In this document: piece after piece, positions 43,040-53,639 of the stretch
Numbering within the stretch: position 1 is the stretch's first letter
Layout of the letters: every line of letters starts with the position of its first letter
Assembly (NCBI GenBank): GCA_013407085.1
Contig: JACCGJ010019086.1
Coordinates: forward strand, 18,224-82,223
Reading direction: 5' to 3'
DNA from: Atriophallophorus winterbourni
Lineage: Eukaryota; Platyhelminthes; Trematoda; Plagiorchiida; Microphallidae
Length of the DNA: 64,000 bases
Made by a program: the position numbers and the translations under genes
Notes under the pieces: model-generated
What the model saw: the letters and a program-made list of their open reading frames with translations, nothing else
What the model was told of the DNA's origin: nothing
The model's database searches: none

Positions 43040-43640
43040 CACATGCGAAACAACAACAACATATGAAACCTGTGCATTTTGAAGCAACTGAACAGGCGAA
43101 ATTTCATTCAATGTTGCAGCAGCCGAATCAGGGAATTCGTAATTATATTCTACAGTTTTTAATTCAGGCAGCAAAATTCGATTTCAGTGATTTGTTGGAA
43201 ATGTAGTTAAAATATAGGCTCGTTGCTGGAATTAATGACAGTGTTCTTGAAATTGCCATACCCTCTTTCAAAGATGGTTGAGCTCATTGTGAACAATATT
43301 GAGATGCGCGTGTGGCAACGACTGGTACGTCACCAGCAGAAAGTTCCGTCATGTTTAATACACACAAACGTGGATGACCGAAGGATGCTATGGCAGCAAA
43401 CAGTTCAAATATCAAACAAATTATCGTCGCGTTGCTGATAGCCATTCAAATTCAATCAAAATTGGGAAGTGTGCATCATGCGGCAGACCACTCACGCCAT
43501 ACTTACCGATTTCATTAGGCCAGATGTCACAAATGCGGAAAAACCGGTCAATCATACTAACATGTGTGACCGCCTCACGAGATCCAACATACAGAAAAAG
43601 AAATCGATCGATCCAGCTGTGACTGTGAGGAATGATCACC
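43040..43640 (+). pseudogene. Ty3/Gypsy gag remnant with CCHC-type fingers
   Basis: Starting near 43,061 the frame reads MKPVHFEATEQAKFHSMLQQ, then NYILQFLIQAAKFDFSDLLE and, after an in-frame stop, RLVAGINDSVLEIAIPSF. This is the gag pattern '...F......SI..Y...L..LA..C.F.......(L)...(L/I)V.G..D...'. Further on, GKCASCGRPHSRHTYRFH and RCHKCGKTG are two cysteine motifs of the zinc-knuckle region. Several stops and frame changes are present, and no pol follows, so it is a decayed fragment. Confidence 0.72.
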
Positions 43641-44029
43641 CGACAACAACACAGAATAAGCGTGACCTTTGCTATAAGCGTCCGGATCAGGTAAGTAGTG
43701 ATAGTGTTTTGGTTAAATGTACTTTTGCGGATTACGCGTACATGCGACTTGTGATGACTGATGAGTATGTAAGGCTTGTGAACGATAATAGCTATTCATC
43801 AGTTTGTTATTTGTGTAATATCTGCAGAGATACAAATATAAATAGCCATCACAAGAGCATACGTTCGCTGTGAGAAAAAAGACTGATATAACAGAGAGTA
43901 GATTCTCGCAACCGGAAGAACAGTTTGCACAAATAATGAGTTCAATACAACCGATCATCAAGCCTGAAACTTTTGAAATGAACGAAAGAATATGTTGAAT
44001 CTCACAATTATTAAACCACACCCCGGAAA

Positions 44030-44215
44030 ATGTCAAATTGTTTCGAGATGATACCCAGGGGAGTGATAAAATGGCTTGAAACCGCCCGCCTCAAAAGTCT
44101 TGTTAAAGAACGTGGCCTGGAAATGTTTTTACCCCTGGTCGGAGTTGACAAAATCACCACCAAACGGGAATCCACCGAAACCAAACGAATGCGACAAGCG
44201 CATCCGTATTCTTTT
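44030..44215 (+). other. Unrecognised open frame
   Basis: An 82-codon frame (MIPRGVIKWLETARLKSLVK then PLVGVDKITTKRESTETKRM) is more GC-rich than its surroundings and charged like a real protein segment. I do not recognise it. It runs into LINE sequence at about 44,215, so it could be a piece of retroelement ORF or an isolated exon. Confidence 0.3.
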
Positions 44216-44710
44216 AAATTCTTGAATCTATCATGGCTCAACAAAACTAATTCTGAGCATCCGAAGCCACCCTTATAAAGGGAGGGTTGCTCAACTGAAT
44301 CTGTTCGACTTTCCCTATCTACAAATCGGAGGAGACCTTATCCTACTTTATAGAATATTCCATTCCCAAGCCATCCCTTACAGGATTTATTCACGCGAAG
44401 TGATATGAGGCATTATCGGTCCAATGAATATGTGTTGGTGGTACCCCATTCCCGCCTTAACCGTATAAGGTATTTTCATTCTGTCCGTGTCTCCTTTAAT
44501 TGGAACAATTTACATTCAACCGTAGCTCACTACATTTGCTTGCATGACTTTGAAACGAAATTAGACGAATTTATATTGAATTATATATTGCTTAATTTAA
44601 TTCCTTATCTTGTTTTATACACTTACATTTCAGGTTTTACCATCATATAGTTATTGTTATGCTTCTTGCTTTAAGACCATTGAAAACCTTGGATTACGTT
44701 GATTAACTGC
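44215..44710 (+). pseudogene. CR1-like LINE C-terminal fragment with tail
   Basis: Sequence closely parallels 40,840-41,330 (ggctcaacaaaactaattct; gaggagaccttatcctactt; ccaatgaatatgtgttggtg) and ends in gctttaagaccattgaaaac. All frames are broken. Confidence 0.75.
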
Positions 44711-44711
44711 G

Positions 44712-44965
44712 ACAGATTAGCACCATATCCGTCACAAATTTCTCAACGATAAATTCGTTCAATCGGCGGCGTTTGCTCGCTGTCAGTTTGGTTTTCCGAT
44801 GTTTTTGTAACCATGGTGACCATGCTTGAACAGCCTCTTCTATTGGTATCCGGCTATTAGTGTTAATTATCCGTGGGAGTACCTTCTATGTGAAACTTAC
44901 GAAGACACTTCTGATAAGTGTCGAGATTTGGCAAGATTTTGTATACCACAGAACACTGCCGTGAA
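44712..44965 (-). pseudogene. CR1-like LINE fragment, reverse
   Basis: The minus-strand translation contains KVLPRIINTNSRIPIEEAVQ then AWSPWLQKHRKTKLTASKRR, matching the 'I.....I.P.LE...QAWSPWL.K' block. It directly abuts the forward LINE tail, so two LINE ends meet tail-to-tail. Confidence 0.55.
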
Positions 44966-45261
44966 GACTGCAAGTTGCTGCTATTCCAAACACTCAGATC
45001 TTTCTCTTTCGTAACCCATTAAAAGTTGCTAAGATCCCAGATAGCATGTACATTCGAAGGATTTACCGACGTTTAAACTGCTAGATTTAATAGGATCCTC
45101 TCAATGAATGCTGAAAAGGTTGTTTCTATATATAATAAGTGTAAGATGAACATTTGGGTTTATTATACTGACATCTAACTATTTGAATCTGGTATTTTTC
45201 ATAATTTTACCATTTTTGTCTTACCGAATTACTTGAGTTTATTCGTTATCGAGCTTATTTT

Positions 45262-45870
45262 TTGTGTATTTTTAATTGGCCGCGCTATTTGAAGTTGCGA
45301 TCCATCGTTGTCATTGTAACTGTTGAATATTCGTGTTTTGGATTCAGTACGAAGCGAAATAATTGTGGTTTGCTATTTTTATTGTATAATTATTCTGCTT
45401 CAATAATACCGCACTCATCTCACGTATTGTCTTGTCAATATCTTGGTGGGCTTGGACGCGTAACGCAACCGTTGGATAGACACATTGGTGTTTATATCGT
45501 AACTGAATTCCTTGACGTTGAACTCGATTTTCTCCGGACCATTTTTTCGTTACATTACTCATTTGGCTTCGTTTTGAACATTGGGATAAGATGGACCTGT
45601 TTGACGGGCAAGTCGGTATGTCTACATTGGTTGATAATGTATCATGCTCTGGTTAGGCAGTTAGTTCTAACTCCGATAATCCTATGGTGCAGTTGTTGTT
45701 AGCACAATTGGCTGACGAACTGCGTCTGAAGTTAGAGCTATAACACCAGCTGAAACTTGTGAAGGCTACCAACACTGCCCGATTAGCCCGACTAAGATTT
45801 GAACTGTCTAAGATGGAAAGTCCGTGCAGCAGTCCGTTTCAGATCACCAATCCAAGTTACTGGATGTGGT
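45262..45870 (+). other. Possible degenerate LTR and gag start, unconfirmed
   Basis: A 146-codon open frame from 45,262 lacks protein-like motifs. Downstream, from 45,590, MDLFDGQVGMSTLVDNVSCS and later LLLAQLADELRLKLEL and KATNTARLARLRFELSKMES form a heptad-like pattern resembling the coiled-coil N-terminus of some LTR-element gag proteins. A tggtgggcttggacgcgtaa motif at about 45,443 could be a primer-binding site. All of this is weak. Confidence 0.25.
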
Positions 45871-45874
45871 AATA

Positions 45875-47195
45875 TGTAATTTTGTACTTCATTGATGCAG
45901 TCATCATTATTCCATTACAAAAGCAGCCTTAATCGCTAATAATTTGTTTACTTTGGTGTATAAAGATTTCAATTTGATAATCAGCAAGAAAGAGACTAAT
46001 GTTTTTGTCAAAGGAGAATATCGCCTCTGGTTATTATTAATTGAAACTGTTAGTATGAACAAATACATCATTCCACATATCGCGCTTCAAACATTTCGGA
46101 AAACCACTTGCTAGACAGCGAGATTAATAAGCGGATTATTAGAGCAATCGCTGCCATGTCCTGTTTAAATTTTCATGTTTGAGACAACCTTAGGCTGACC
46201 TTGAAGTCACAGATGATGGTATACAGCGCGTGCATTGGAAATGGTTTATTCCTTGGCAGTGAAACTTTCTAATTCCACGTAGTACACGAACGAAATCTGG
46301 ACGATTTTAAATTGAGTTTCATCAGTCATATCTTAAAAATTTATATAATGCTCTAATAAAGAAATACATTAGTAATTTTCTTGAGCAGGTCTACAGAGCA
46401 TGTTCAAACAATGCTGGGTAATGCTTAAAAATTTAATTGGTCGTATTCCGAATGATACACTTCATGAAGTGGAGGTCGTCCCTCCGAAGACTTGCGGTAC
46501 AATGTCGTTCACAAAAGAGCAGTGAAAATTTGTGACATCGATCCTATAAACTGAAAAGAAATTTTGCTTGATCGCTTACTGTGAACTCATTGTGTGAAAT
46601 TTTAACTGTTGTGGTGAAGCACATACTGATTATGTGTGTTGATCACGCAGAGAGAACGCAAGTGTCTCCAATTGACCGAGTACTGTCTCTCGCTGTGGGG
46701 GATGTAGCAGAAATGTTACCGCACAAATCAGACTTTTAACATTTTGATCACCACAATAGTTATTTGGATGTTTGCTATCATCAGTTGGAGAAATTAAATC
46801 AGGTTCAATGAGCCTTAAAACAGATATAAAGTGGCAAACCAATATATACATGAAAGCCAATGTTGCACAAGGTACTTACAAACAACTATGATTTTCCTAT
46901 AAATAATCACAGAATGATTACTACTCAATCGCTCATAAATGTTCCCTGGTGCTCACTTTTTTCGCTTACAATTTACAACCTGTCTATGGATGTTTGAGGG
47001 CATCAGATGGCGACAGTATAACCAGATTCACTGAGCCTTGAAATAGTCGTAGTGGTGAATAAACATAAAATTGAATGCCAATGTAAAATCTCTACCTTGT
47101 TTTCTGGGTCTCCAAACAACATTGTTTGTAGCCCACGATCTGAATATTTAATATCAACGTGTCTGATAATCAAATGCATACCGTCAACGCAATTC
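45875..47195. other. Diverged internal duplication, otherwise featureless
   Basis: 46,760-46,880 and 46,985-47,090 share ggatgtttg, ctgagccttgaaa and tgccaatgt blocks in order, suggesting an old ~220-bp tandem duplication. Nothing gene-like. Confidence 0.35.
46630..46870 (+). other. Old duplicated segment, left part
   Basis: Carries the ggatgtttgctatcatcagt and ttcaatgagccttaaaacag blocks that reappear in altered form at 46,990-47,045. No transposon ends were seen. Confidence 0.3.
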
Positions 47196-47199
47196 TGAT

Positions 47200-48010
47200 C
47201 TCATAATTGGCTTTCAGGATGCGTAGCATCACAGGTGGAGAATCTTGATGGTTAGACAACTGCTTGCCAATCGCAATAATTATGTAAGGACAAGTATGGA
47301 TATATGCTCAGAGGAATCAGTGACACTCGGTAGAGTCACTAAAGTCTCAGTGATTGGTCCACTACTTATTTTATTTCTTGTAAACGACCTGGTAGCCTGC
47401 TGAGTGCACGCTGCTTCCTGTTTCCTGATAATGTTAGCTTCCTAGGATCCGACAGTAGAGATACGCTTATCTCGAATTTAGAAAAAAATAATCGAATGCA
47501 CAAAGACATAGGACTCGTCATTAAACTTGAGGAACAGCTGCGTTCCGACGACTGATTCGACGACGGCACAACAAAAAGTCGGCGAATAAACCATCAGAAT
47601 AGCTGCGGCTTAGACAGTTAAGGATCTTGGCATTACTATTCCGAAGCAGCAAACAATACTTCTAAGAAACGTTTCAGACTGCGCTCAGTGTTGTCTTGCA
47701 GATAACCTTCTATCTTCATTTCCATATATAAGGTAATGGTGCGACCTCACGTAGAATACTGTGTTCAATCCTCTACACCATATTTGAAAATAGATATCGA
47801 GTGTCTTGGAAGGGTCCATTGCCTTGTGGCTAAGATATTTAAGAGTCAAAAATGTGAAACCTATGAGGCAAGACTCAATGACACCGAATCGATGAATCAA
47901 TGACCTCAACCCGATTCTGGTAGTAGATAGCAGCTCTAATGACTCCGATTTGAACAAATCAGAAGATCTTGCCGCTCAGTATGCCTCTGTTTATTCTATG
48001 GTGGATGATC
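47200..48010 (+). pseudogene. CR1-like LINE 'L-D', diverged copy
   Basis: Parallel to 56,790-57,540: tgctgagtgcacgctgcttc then ctgtttcctgataatgttag corresponds to the RT catalytic box there (LFADDVK, here decayed to LFPDNV), and ccgacagtagagatacgctt is shared exactly. Post-RT SIYKVMVRPHVEYCVQSSTP is present. It carries many stops. Confidence 0.75.
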
Positions 48011-48089
48011 ACTATTTTGGAACCGGTTTTCGAGTCGGGTAAATCAACGATCATATTATAAAGGCGCCACGTCCAGACAATGTGCACCC

Positions 48090-48670
48090 CGCCTTGATGA
48101 AGATGAAAATTAATACGAAACTCTTCAACCTAGATATCTCACTAGACGAACTATATGATCACGGCAGTCCTGGATACTAACAGTGAAATTAGTTTCACAA
48201 TTTTCGCAATGAACATTCACTTGGCAGCTCAGTATTTATCTTCCAGATTACCCCGTTTACACCCACGATATAGACGTTCTCCATTCGAAATAGACATACA
48301 TTTCAACAACAACAAAAATCACAACTGAAAGTTTTGAACATTCAGCTTCTTCGAGATCTCCCACATTTTTGATGGTCAAGTCTGTCGAAATTCAATATTC
48401 TTCGTGACATTTTCCCCTCATCCCATTAGTTCATTCCATACAATAACAGCTCATATATTAAATTTCTGCAAAAATGAATGATTACCGTTTACCTACATCA
48501 TTTTATGAACGATAAAATCACCTGCACGTGTAACCTTGAAAATTTAATAACTATTGTAAAGTTTTGGACTTGTGTATACAAACAATTTGTTAATTATTGA
48601 TCATGATTAGCATGCCTTGGAAATTCAAGAATGATATATTAAATATTGAATAATAAATATTAATTGATGG
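48090..48670 (+). repeat. LINE 'L-C' 3' end
   Basis: ctcttcaacctagatatctc then actagacgaactatatgatc matches the last codons of the LINE at 52,290-52,342, and the downstream gattagcatgccttggaaat plus an AATAAATATT tail matches 52,830-52,880. It is a 5'-truncated copy. Confidence 0.72.
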
Positions 48671-49069
48671 AACCTCTGAGGGATTTAGGTATAGTCATAA
48701 CAACAGAGTTCAAATGAGCTGCGCAATGTGCCTCAGATGCACAACGAGCTAGAGTAGATTGATTTAGGCTTAAATCTGTTCTAAAATGTAGGAGCTGAAA
48801 ACGGCAGCGCCTTCAAATCCGCCGTGCACAACCATTTTCTTCTCCACATTATTTTTCGTTATTTTTGATACGTTTAATTGCTATGATTTTCTTAATTTGT
48901 CATGTTTTCGCGTCAACAGAGGTCGATTTTTAACGCGCACAGATTAAAACAATTACGCGATACCGTGTTTTACAGTGAGAATTCTGACATAAAAAACTTT
49001 GGCTTTAATATTCGGCAAACATAAAAAAGAAAAAAAACATCATGCAGGTTAGCAAGTCGCCCTTCGCCG
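48671..49069. other. No recognisable feature
   Basis: AT-rich spacer between two LINE fragments. Confidence 0.3.
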
Positions 49070-49745
49070 ACGTCATGCCATTTCTAAAATGCCCTTACCT
49101 TGTATTTTATCATCGAATGTTCGCTCCTTGTGGTCAAAGTACGATAAAATTTCACAACTACTCACTTCGAAAATTTCAAAGCATACTGGTGTTGCCATGT
49201 TTCAAGAATCCTGGCTCTATTCGGCAATCAAAAATGAGTTGGTTTCCATCGAAAAATTCTGCTGTTTTCGACTTGACCGAACCTGTCCATCAGTAAATCG
49301 TGGTGGCGGAGTAATTACTTATATTCGAACTGGCTGGTGTTCGTACTGCCAACAGATTTTCACTTTCGATAATCTCGAGATATTCTGCCTGGCCGTTAAA
49401 TGCAAACCCCGTAATCTTTCCAGTTTTCAATCCCTTATTTTCATAAATGCTTTTGTTATGTCAATCTAACGTTTTTAACGCATTCATTGATGAACTCCTC
49501 ATAAAACTTACTCCTTTTCAAAATTCTTTGCTTCTTTTAGTTGGTGACCCAAATGACTGCAATTTATCTATGTTTTTTCCTATTGTCTCTCGAAAATATT
49601 GTTCATTTCTCAACTTGATGTGACACATTTATGGATTTCGCCCTAAGAAATGCACCCCATTTGTTTCACGCCCACAAGTTTGCTCCACTCGGTAATTCTG
49701 ACCATTGTGCTATCAAACTTCTCCCTAAAATTCATGGAAGCACTG
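49070..49745 (+). pseudogene. LINE endonuclease domain fragment
   Basis: The translation has LPCILSSNVRSLWSKYDKIS, FQESWLYSAI, NRGGGVITYIRTGW, then in another frame LLVGDPNDCNLSMFFP and finally GNSDHCAIKLLP. These are, in order, the N, E, RGGGV, GD(F/P)N and SDH motifs of an apurinic-like endonuclease. Frames are broken. It stops abruptly at about 49,745, where Gypsy LTR-like sequence begins. Confidence 0.78.
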
Positions 49746-49756
49746 GGTATAGATAC

Positions 49757-51720
49757 CTTGTGGTGGATCAAAAAGTAATAGTCTAGCACTAAGACAATAA
49801 GGCAAAAATGGAAAGAACTCACTGAAAGACAAAGGGAGCAAATGTCCAGATAAAGATCTGTGAAGTCCAATGATAGCGAGGTAATCCACACAGGAAAATC
49901 CAAAATATGAAATCCAAGGTGCAGAATGCGCTAAAATGTTGAAAAATACGTTAATCACAATTCCGGTACGCTGTGACGCGAGCAAACTTCGCAACCACGG
50001 AAGAAGAGAAATTCCGATTTTCGAAATTATATTACCCGCCATAAAGTATATTGTACAAGCATTGATACGAATGAAGTATACATGGCCAGAATACGAATAA
50101 CTATACAAGGCCAAAAGTGTATGTACAAAATACGAATTTACAAAGTGAAAGCAATTCACTACAATACTCCCCCACCAGAGCGTTATTTAGGCTTGAATGA
50201 AGTGTAACATACGCTCGAAATGTTCATAAGGTCACGTAGTCAGCAAGGCGTTTGGGCCAATGCACATGTCTACTGGTTCGAGTTTGAACAGGGGTAGAAG
50301 AGACCGTTGGATTGGGATAAACATGGGTGGAGGTGGGCAAATAAGGATTATCAGGCGGTTGTAAGTGAGGGGTATTGACGCTTGGTGGTGATTGCGGCTT
50401 AAGCTCGGCAAAAGCGGGTTTTGAGCGGTCAATAAAAACTGTGTCACGTCGACCATTCATATCCGAAACGGAGTAATTGGGTTTACGCTCAATAAATCTG
50501 TGTGGTCCATGATAGGATGGATGAAGATGTTTACAAACAGAGTCTCGTCGCACGAAAACAAAATCACACATATCGAGATGAGGTGATTTCTGTTGGTGTA
50601 TATTGCGCTGACGAGAAGGCGTAAAATTCAACTTGGATATGAACGATCGCGAGCGAGAAATGTAATCTGACGCGGGAGGTAATGACTGGCAAGGCACAAC
50701 GAGTTCACCGGGAAGACACAAGGTGGTACCGAAAACTAACTCTGCGGCTGAGCACTTCATGTCTTCTTTAAAAGCAGAACGAACTCCAAGATGAACAAGT
50801 GGCAAATTCTCAGTCTATTTATTAGGATCAGGCTGACAAGCTGAAGAGGCTTTGAGCTGCTAGTGGAAGCTTTCAACCAATCCATTCGAGTTAGGGTTGT
50901 CGGCGGTGCTTCGGATGTGCTGACAGCCAAGGAATCGGGACATATCTCGGAAAAATGTCGATTGAAACTGAGCGCCGCGTTCGGTTGTGATGATGGATGG
51001 TGTGCCAAAATTGGCAATCCATTGTTCGACAAAGGAGCGTGCTACAGTCTCAGAACATGTGTCTTTGATCGAAACAGCAATCGGCCATCGAGTAAAGCGA
51101 TCAATTGCCGTTAGGATCAATGAGTATCCGTTCGAGAAAGGCATAGGACCGACGAGGTCAAGATGCACATGAGAAAATCGACTGTTTGGATGTCTAAATG
51201 GGACGTAAGGTGTGAAGGTATGTCGAGATATCTTGTTCTTTTGACAAGAAATGCAATGCTGGACCCAATTTCATATATCCTTATTCATGGACGGCCAAAA
51301 GAAACGATCTGCGATTCGCCTTAGGGTGGCCCGCTTCCCGGGATGAGACAACGAATGAAAATGATTGGAAATGGCACGTCGCAGAGAAAAAGGAACAAGA
51401 GGTCGAGGTTTTCTTGTCGAGATATCGCACATCAACGAGGCATCGGTGTTTGGTGACTCAATTTGCTGCAAATCCAGGGATCGACACTTCGCGAGTTCGG
51501 TTTTAGCAATCTTGGTTTGATAATTAGCCAAAAGGGAGAGATCGAATGGTGTGCCTGTAGAAAAAACAGAAATGTCAGGTCTTGATAGAGCATCGGCAAC
51601 CAAGTTCACATCTCCTTTTACGTCTGGACCGAAGTAGTCAATTTCCGAGCCGGGGAAAATCGTTTCCAATTCAATCGAAGAATTATTGTGAGTGGTTACC
51701 TTTTTACTTTTGACACACAT
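49757..51720 (-). pseudogene. Ty3/Gypsy element, 5'-truncated pol with LTR-like 3' end
   Basis: Minus strand, from 51,720: end of RNase H with NLVADALSRPDISV; the HHCC integrase finger split by a stop at about 51,270 (HSLSHPGKRATLRRIADRFF, then CISCQK); the integrase core with LDLVGPMPFSNGYS, TPSIITTERGAQFQS and NSNGLVESFH; and the C-terminal DTVFIDRSKPAFAELKP and HVHWPKRLADYVTL ending at 50,224. The second catalytic Asp appears as Glu in TTERG. A purine tract (minus strand tggtgggggag, 50,168-50,178) precedes a TGTAGTG LTR-like start. Protease and RT are missing. It probably lies between two formerly linked LINE pieces. Confidence 0.8.
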
Positions 51721-51764
51721 ACTGTTATTTCACGTAGCCTGAACCACCACAATCTCAAAGGCAA

Positions 51765-52882
51765 AGCAGAGTGTTAATATGATTCATAAGTTCTTTACTC
51801 TCCCACCTGTAATTTAGAACTTTATAAACTTTTCACCATACCCCTCTTTGATTACTGTAATATAATATATAGCAGTATAAATAAAACCGATAGCATCGTT
51901 TTGGAAAAAGTACAACGTACTTTTACCGAATCAATCACCGGATATAGCTCGAATCAATCATATAGAGAAAGATGTCAGCAGCTCAAGCTAGAACCACTAT
52001 GGTTCCGTAGAATTAGACACAACCTAATACTGTTCTTTAGAATAATATCTTCTGATAATATAGATATAAATTCGTCTATTCGCTTCCGATAAGGTTCTAG
52101 ATATAATTTAAGATAACCTAGTGGAATTAACAAGATCCTGTACGAAAGTAAGGAGCAACTTCTACCTAAATAAATACGCTAAACTCTGGAATATTCTTCC
52201 GAAAAACATAAGACTTTGTACCTCACTATGTGATTTTAAATCACATCTGAATTCATTTCTCACAGTTGAAAAATTAATGAAACTTCTCAACCTAGATGTC
52301 TCATTAGATGAACTATACAATCATGGCATTGCTGGATATTAACAGTGATATCAGTTTTTCAACTTTCATAGTGAACAGTTACTCCGTCCCTTAGTATTTA
52401 TTTTCCAGATTACCTCTTTACATCCATATGAAGAATTCCGGTTCACAAACGAGTCAACACTGGGACGCCAAATCTTCTACGAATACCCACGAAAAGACAC
52501 TCTCCATTCAGAACATATATTCGACAATAGTAATGTGTTCCAACTGAACATTTTTGAAGATTCTCTCTCTTCGAGATTTCTCGCATCTTCGATGTTCCGG
52601 TCCATCGTTCTTCAATATTCTTTGTACCATTTTTCCCCTCACCCGATTTTCTTTCCATACAATAACTGCTTATATATTGAATTTCTGTAAAACTGATTGA
52701 TTATCATTTACCTGGACCATTTTAACGAACGAAAAATTATCAGCACATATGACCTTGAAAATGTCAATAATTATTGTCCATTTTTATGCTTTATGTATAA
52801 AAACAACTTCGATAATTATCGATCATGCTTAGCATGCCTTGGAATTCCGAAAATAAATATTTATTTATTTATTTATTCATCT
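51765..52882 (+). pseudogene. CR1-like LINE 'L-C', post-RT region and 3' tail
   Basis: Frames contain SIVLEKVQRTFTESITGYSS, NQSYRERCQQLKLEPLWFRR and RHNLILFFRII, then LTRSCTKVRSNFYLNKYAKL with WNILPKNIRL, ending LNLDVSLDELYNHGIAGY at 52,342. The 3' UTR runs to gcatgccttggaattccgaa and an AATAAATATTTATTTATT tail. Stops separate the pieces. Confidence 0.78.
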
Positions 52883-52911
52883 AACTACTTCTAATTTAGA
52901 CAATTCGTCAG

Positions 52912-53090
52912 TGAGCTAGTGGTGTATTTGTCATGTGCTTCGCCTAAGTGTCTTGTGGTCGCAGGTTCGAGTCTCGGTGGCGGCATTATTTTCTGAAAAT
53001 TATTCGTCATCGGATTGAAGACACATCATTTTTTCCAAATAGGATTTTTGACTTTTATCTCTCTTATCTTAATTTTAATTTCTTCCAAAG
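52912..53090 (+). repeat. tRNA-derived SINE, forward copy
   Basis: Contains an A-box-like ctagtggtgtatttgtcatg and a B box in gcaggttcgagtctcggtgg (ggttcgagtct), then the body attattcgtcatcggattga and agacacatcattttttcc. Its reverse complement is at 53,405-53,585. Confidence 0.75.
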
Positions 53091-53404
53091 CAATCTCCCT
53101 CTCTTATTTTATCGGCTCCCTTGATTTTCTTTTCATTTCCATTTCGTTGAGTTTTGCATCTGCTGGTTCAGTGAAACGGTGCACGAATGGTTGCAGAGAT
53201 TGAGAAAAGAAACTATGGGGAGAGTCATTAGTGAGAGTGTCATTAGGAAACGTATCAAAATGGATCCAGCTCATCAGAGCTGGAACTTTCCTTGAGCACT
53301 GCACCCGCTATTACTTGTAGTTTGTTAGTAGGCATTTATTTTATTTATTTATTTTTATTAACAATTATCAGCCAGTGGTTTGTTTGAAATTCTGTCGCTT
53401 TGGA

Positions 53405-53585
53405 CAAAATTGAAATTGAGATAAGGGATATAGAAGTTAAACAACGCTATTTGGAAGAAATGATGTGTCTTAAATCCGATGACGAATTATTTACAGAAAA
53501 TAATTTCGCCACCGGGACTCGAACCTAGACCTCACGACTGCAAGGGTAGTGGTTTTAACTTCTACCCGGACATCCTATCTTAATT
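53405..53585 (-). repeat. tRNA-derived SINE, reverse copy
   Basis: On the minus strand: ctaggttcgagtcccggtgg then cgaaattattttctgtaaat and cgtcatcggatttaagacac. It is the same element as 52,912-53,090 in opposite orientation, with ~310 bp between them, so a transcript could fold into a long hairpin. Confidence 0.75.
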
Positions 53586-53639
53586 TTTGTTTTGAAATCT
53601 GTTGTCCTAAAAAACTATTTTTTTAAATAATCATCGTTT

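Noticed and set aside
43740..43790. ctgatgagtatgtaagg as a hammerhead box
   Set aside because: No GAAA and no complementary stem II.
53255..53285. ctcatcag palindrome resembling a hammerhead box on the minus strand
   Set aside because: CTGATGA is present but no GAAA or stem II partner follows.
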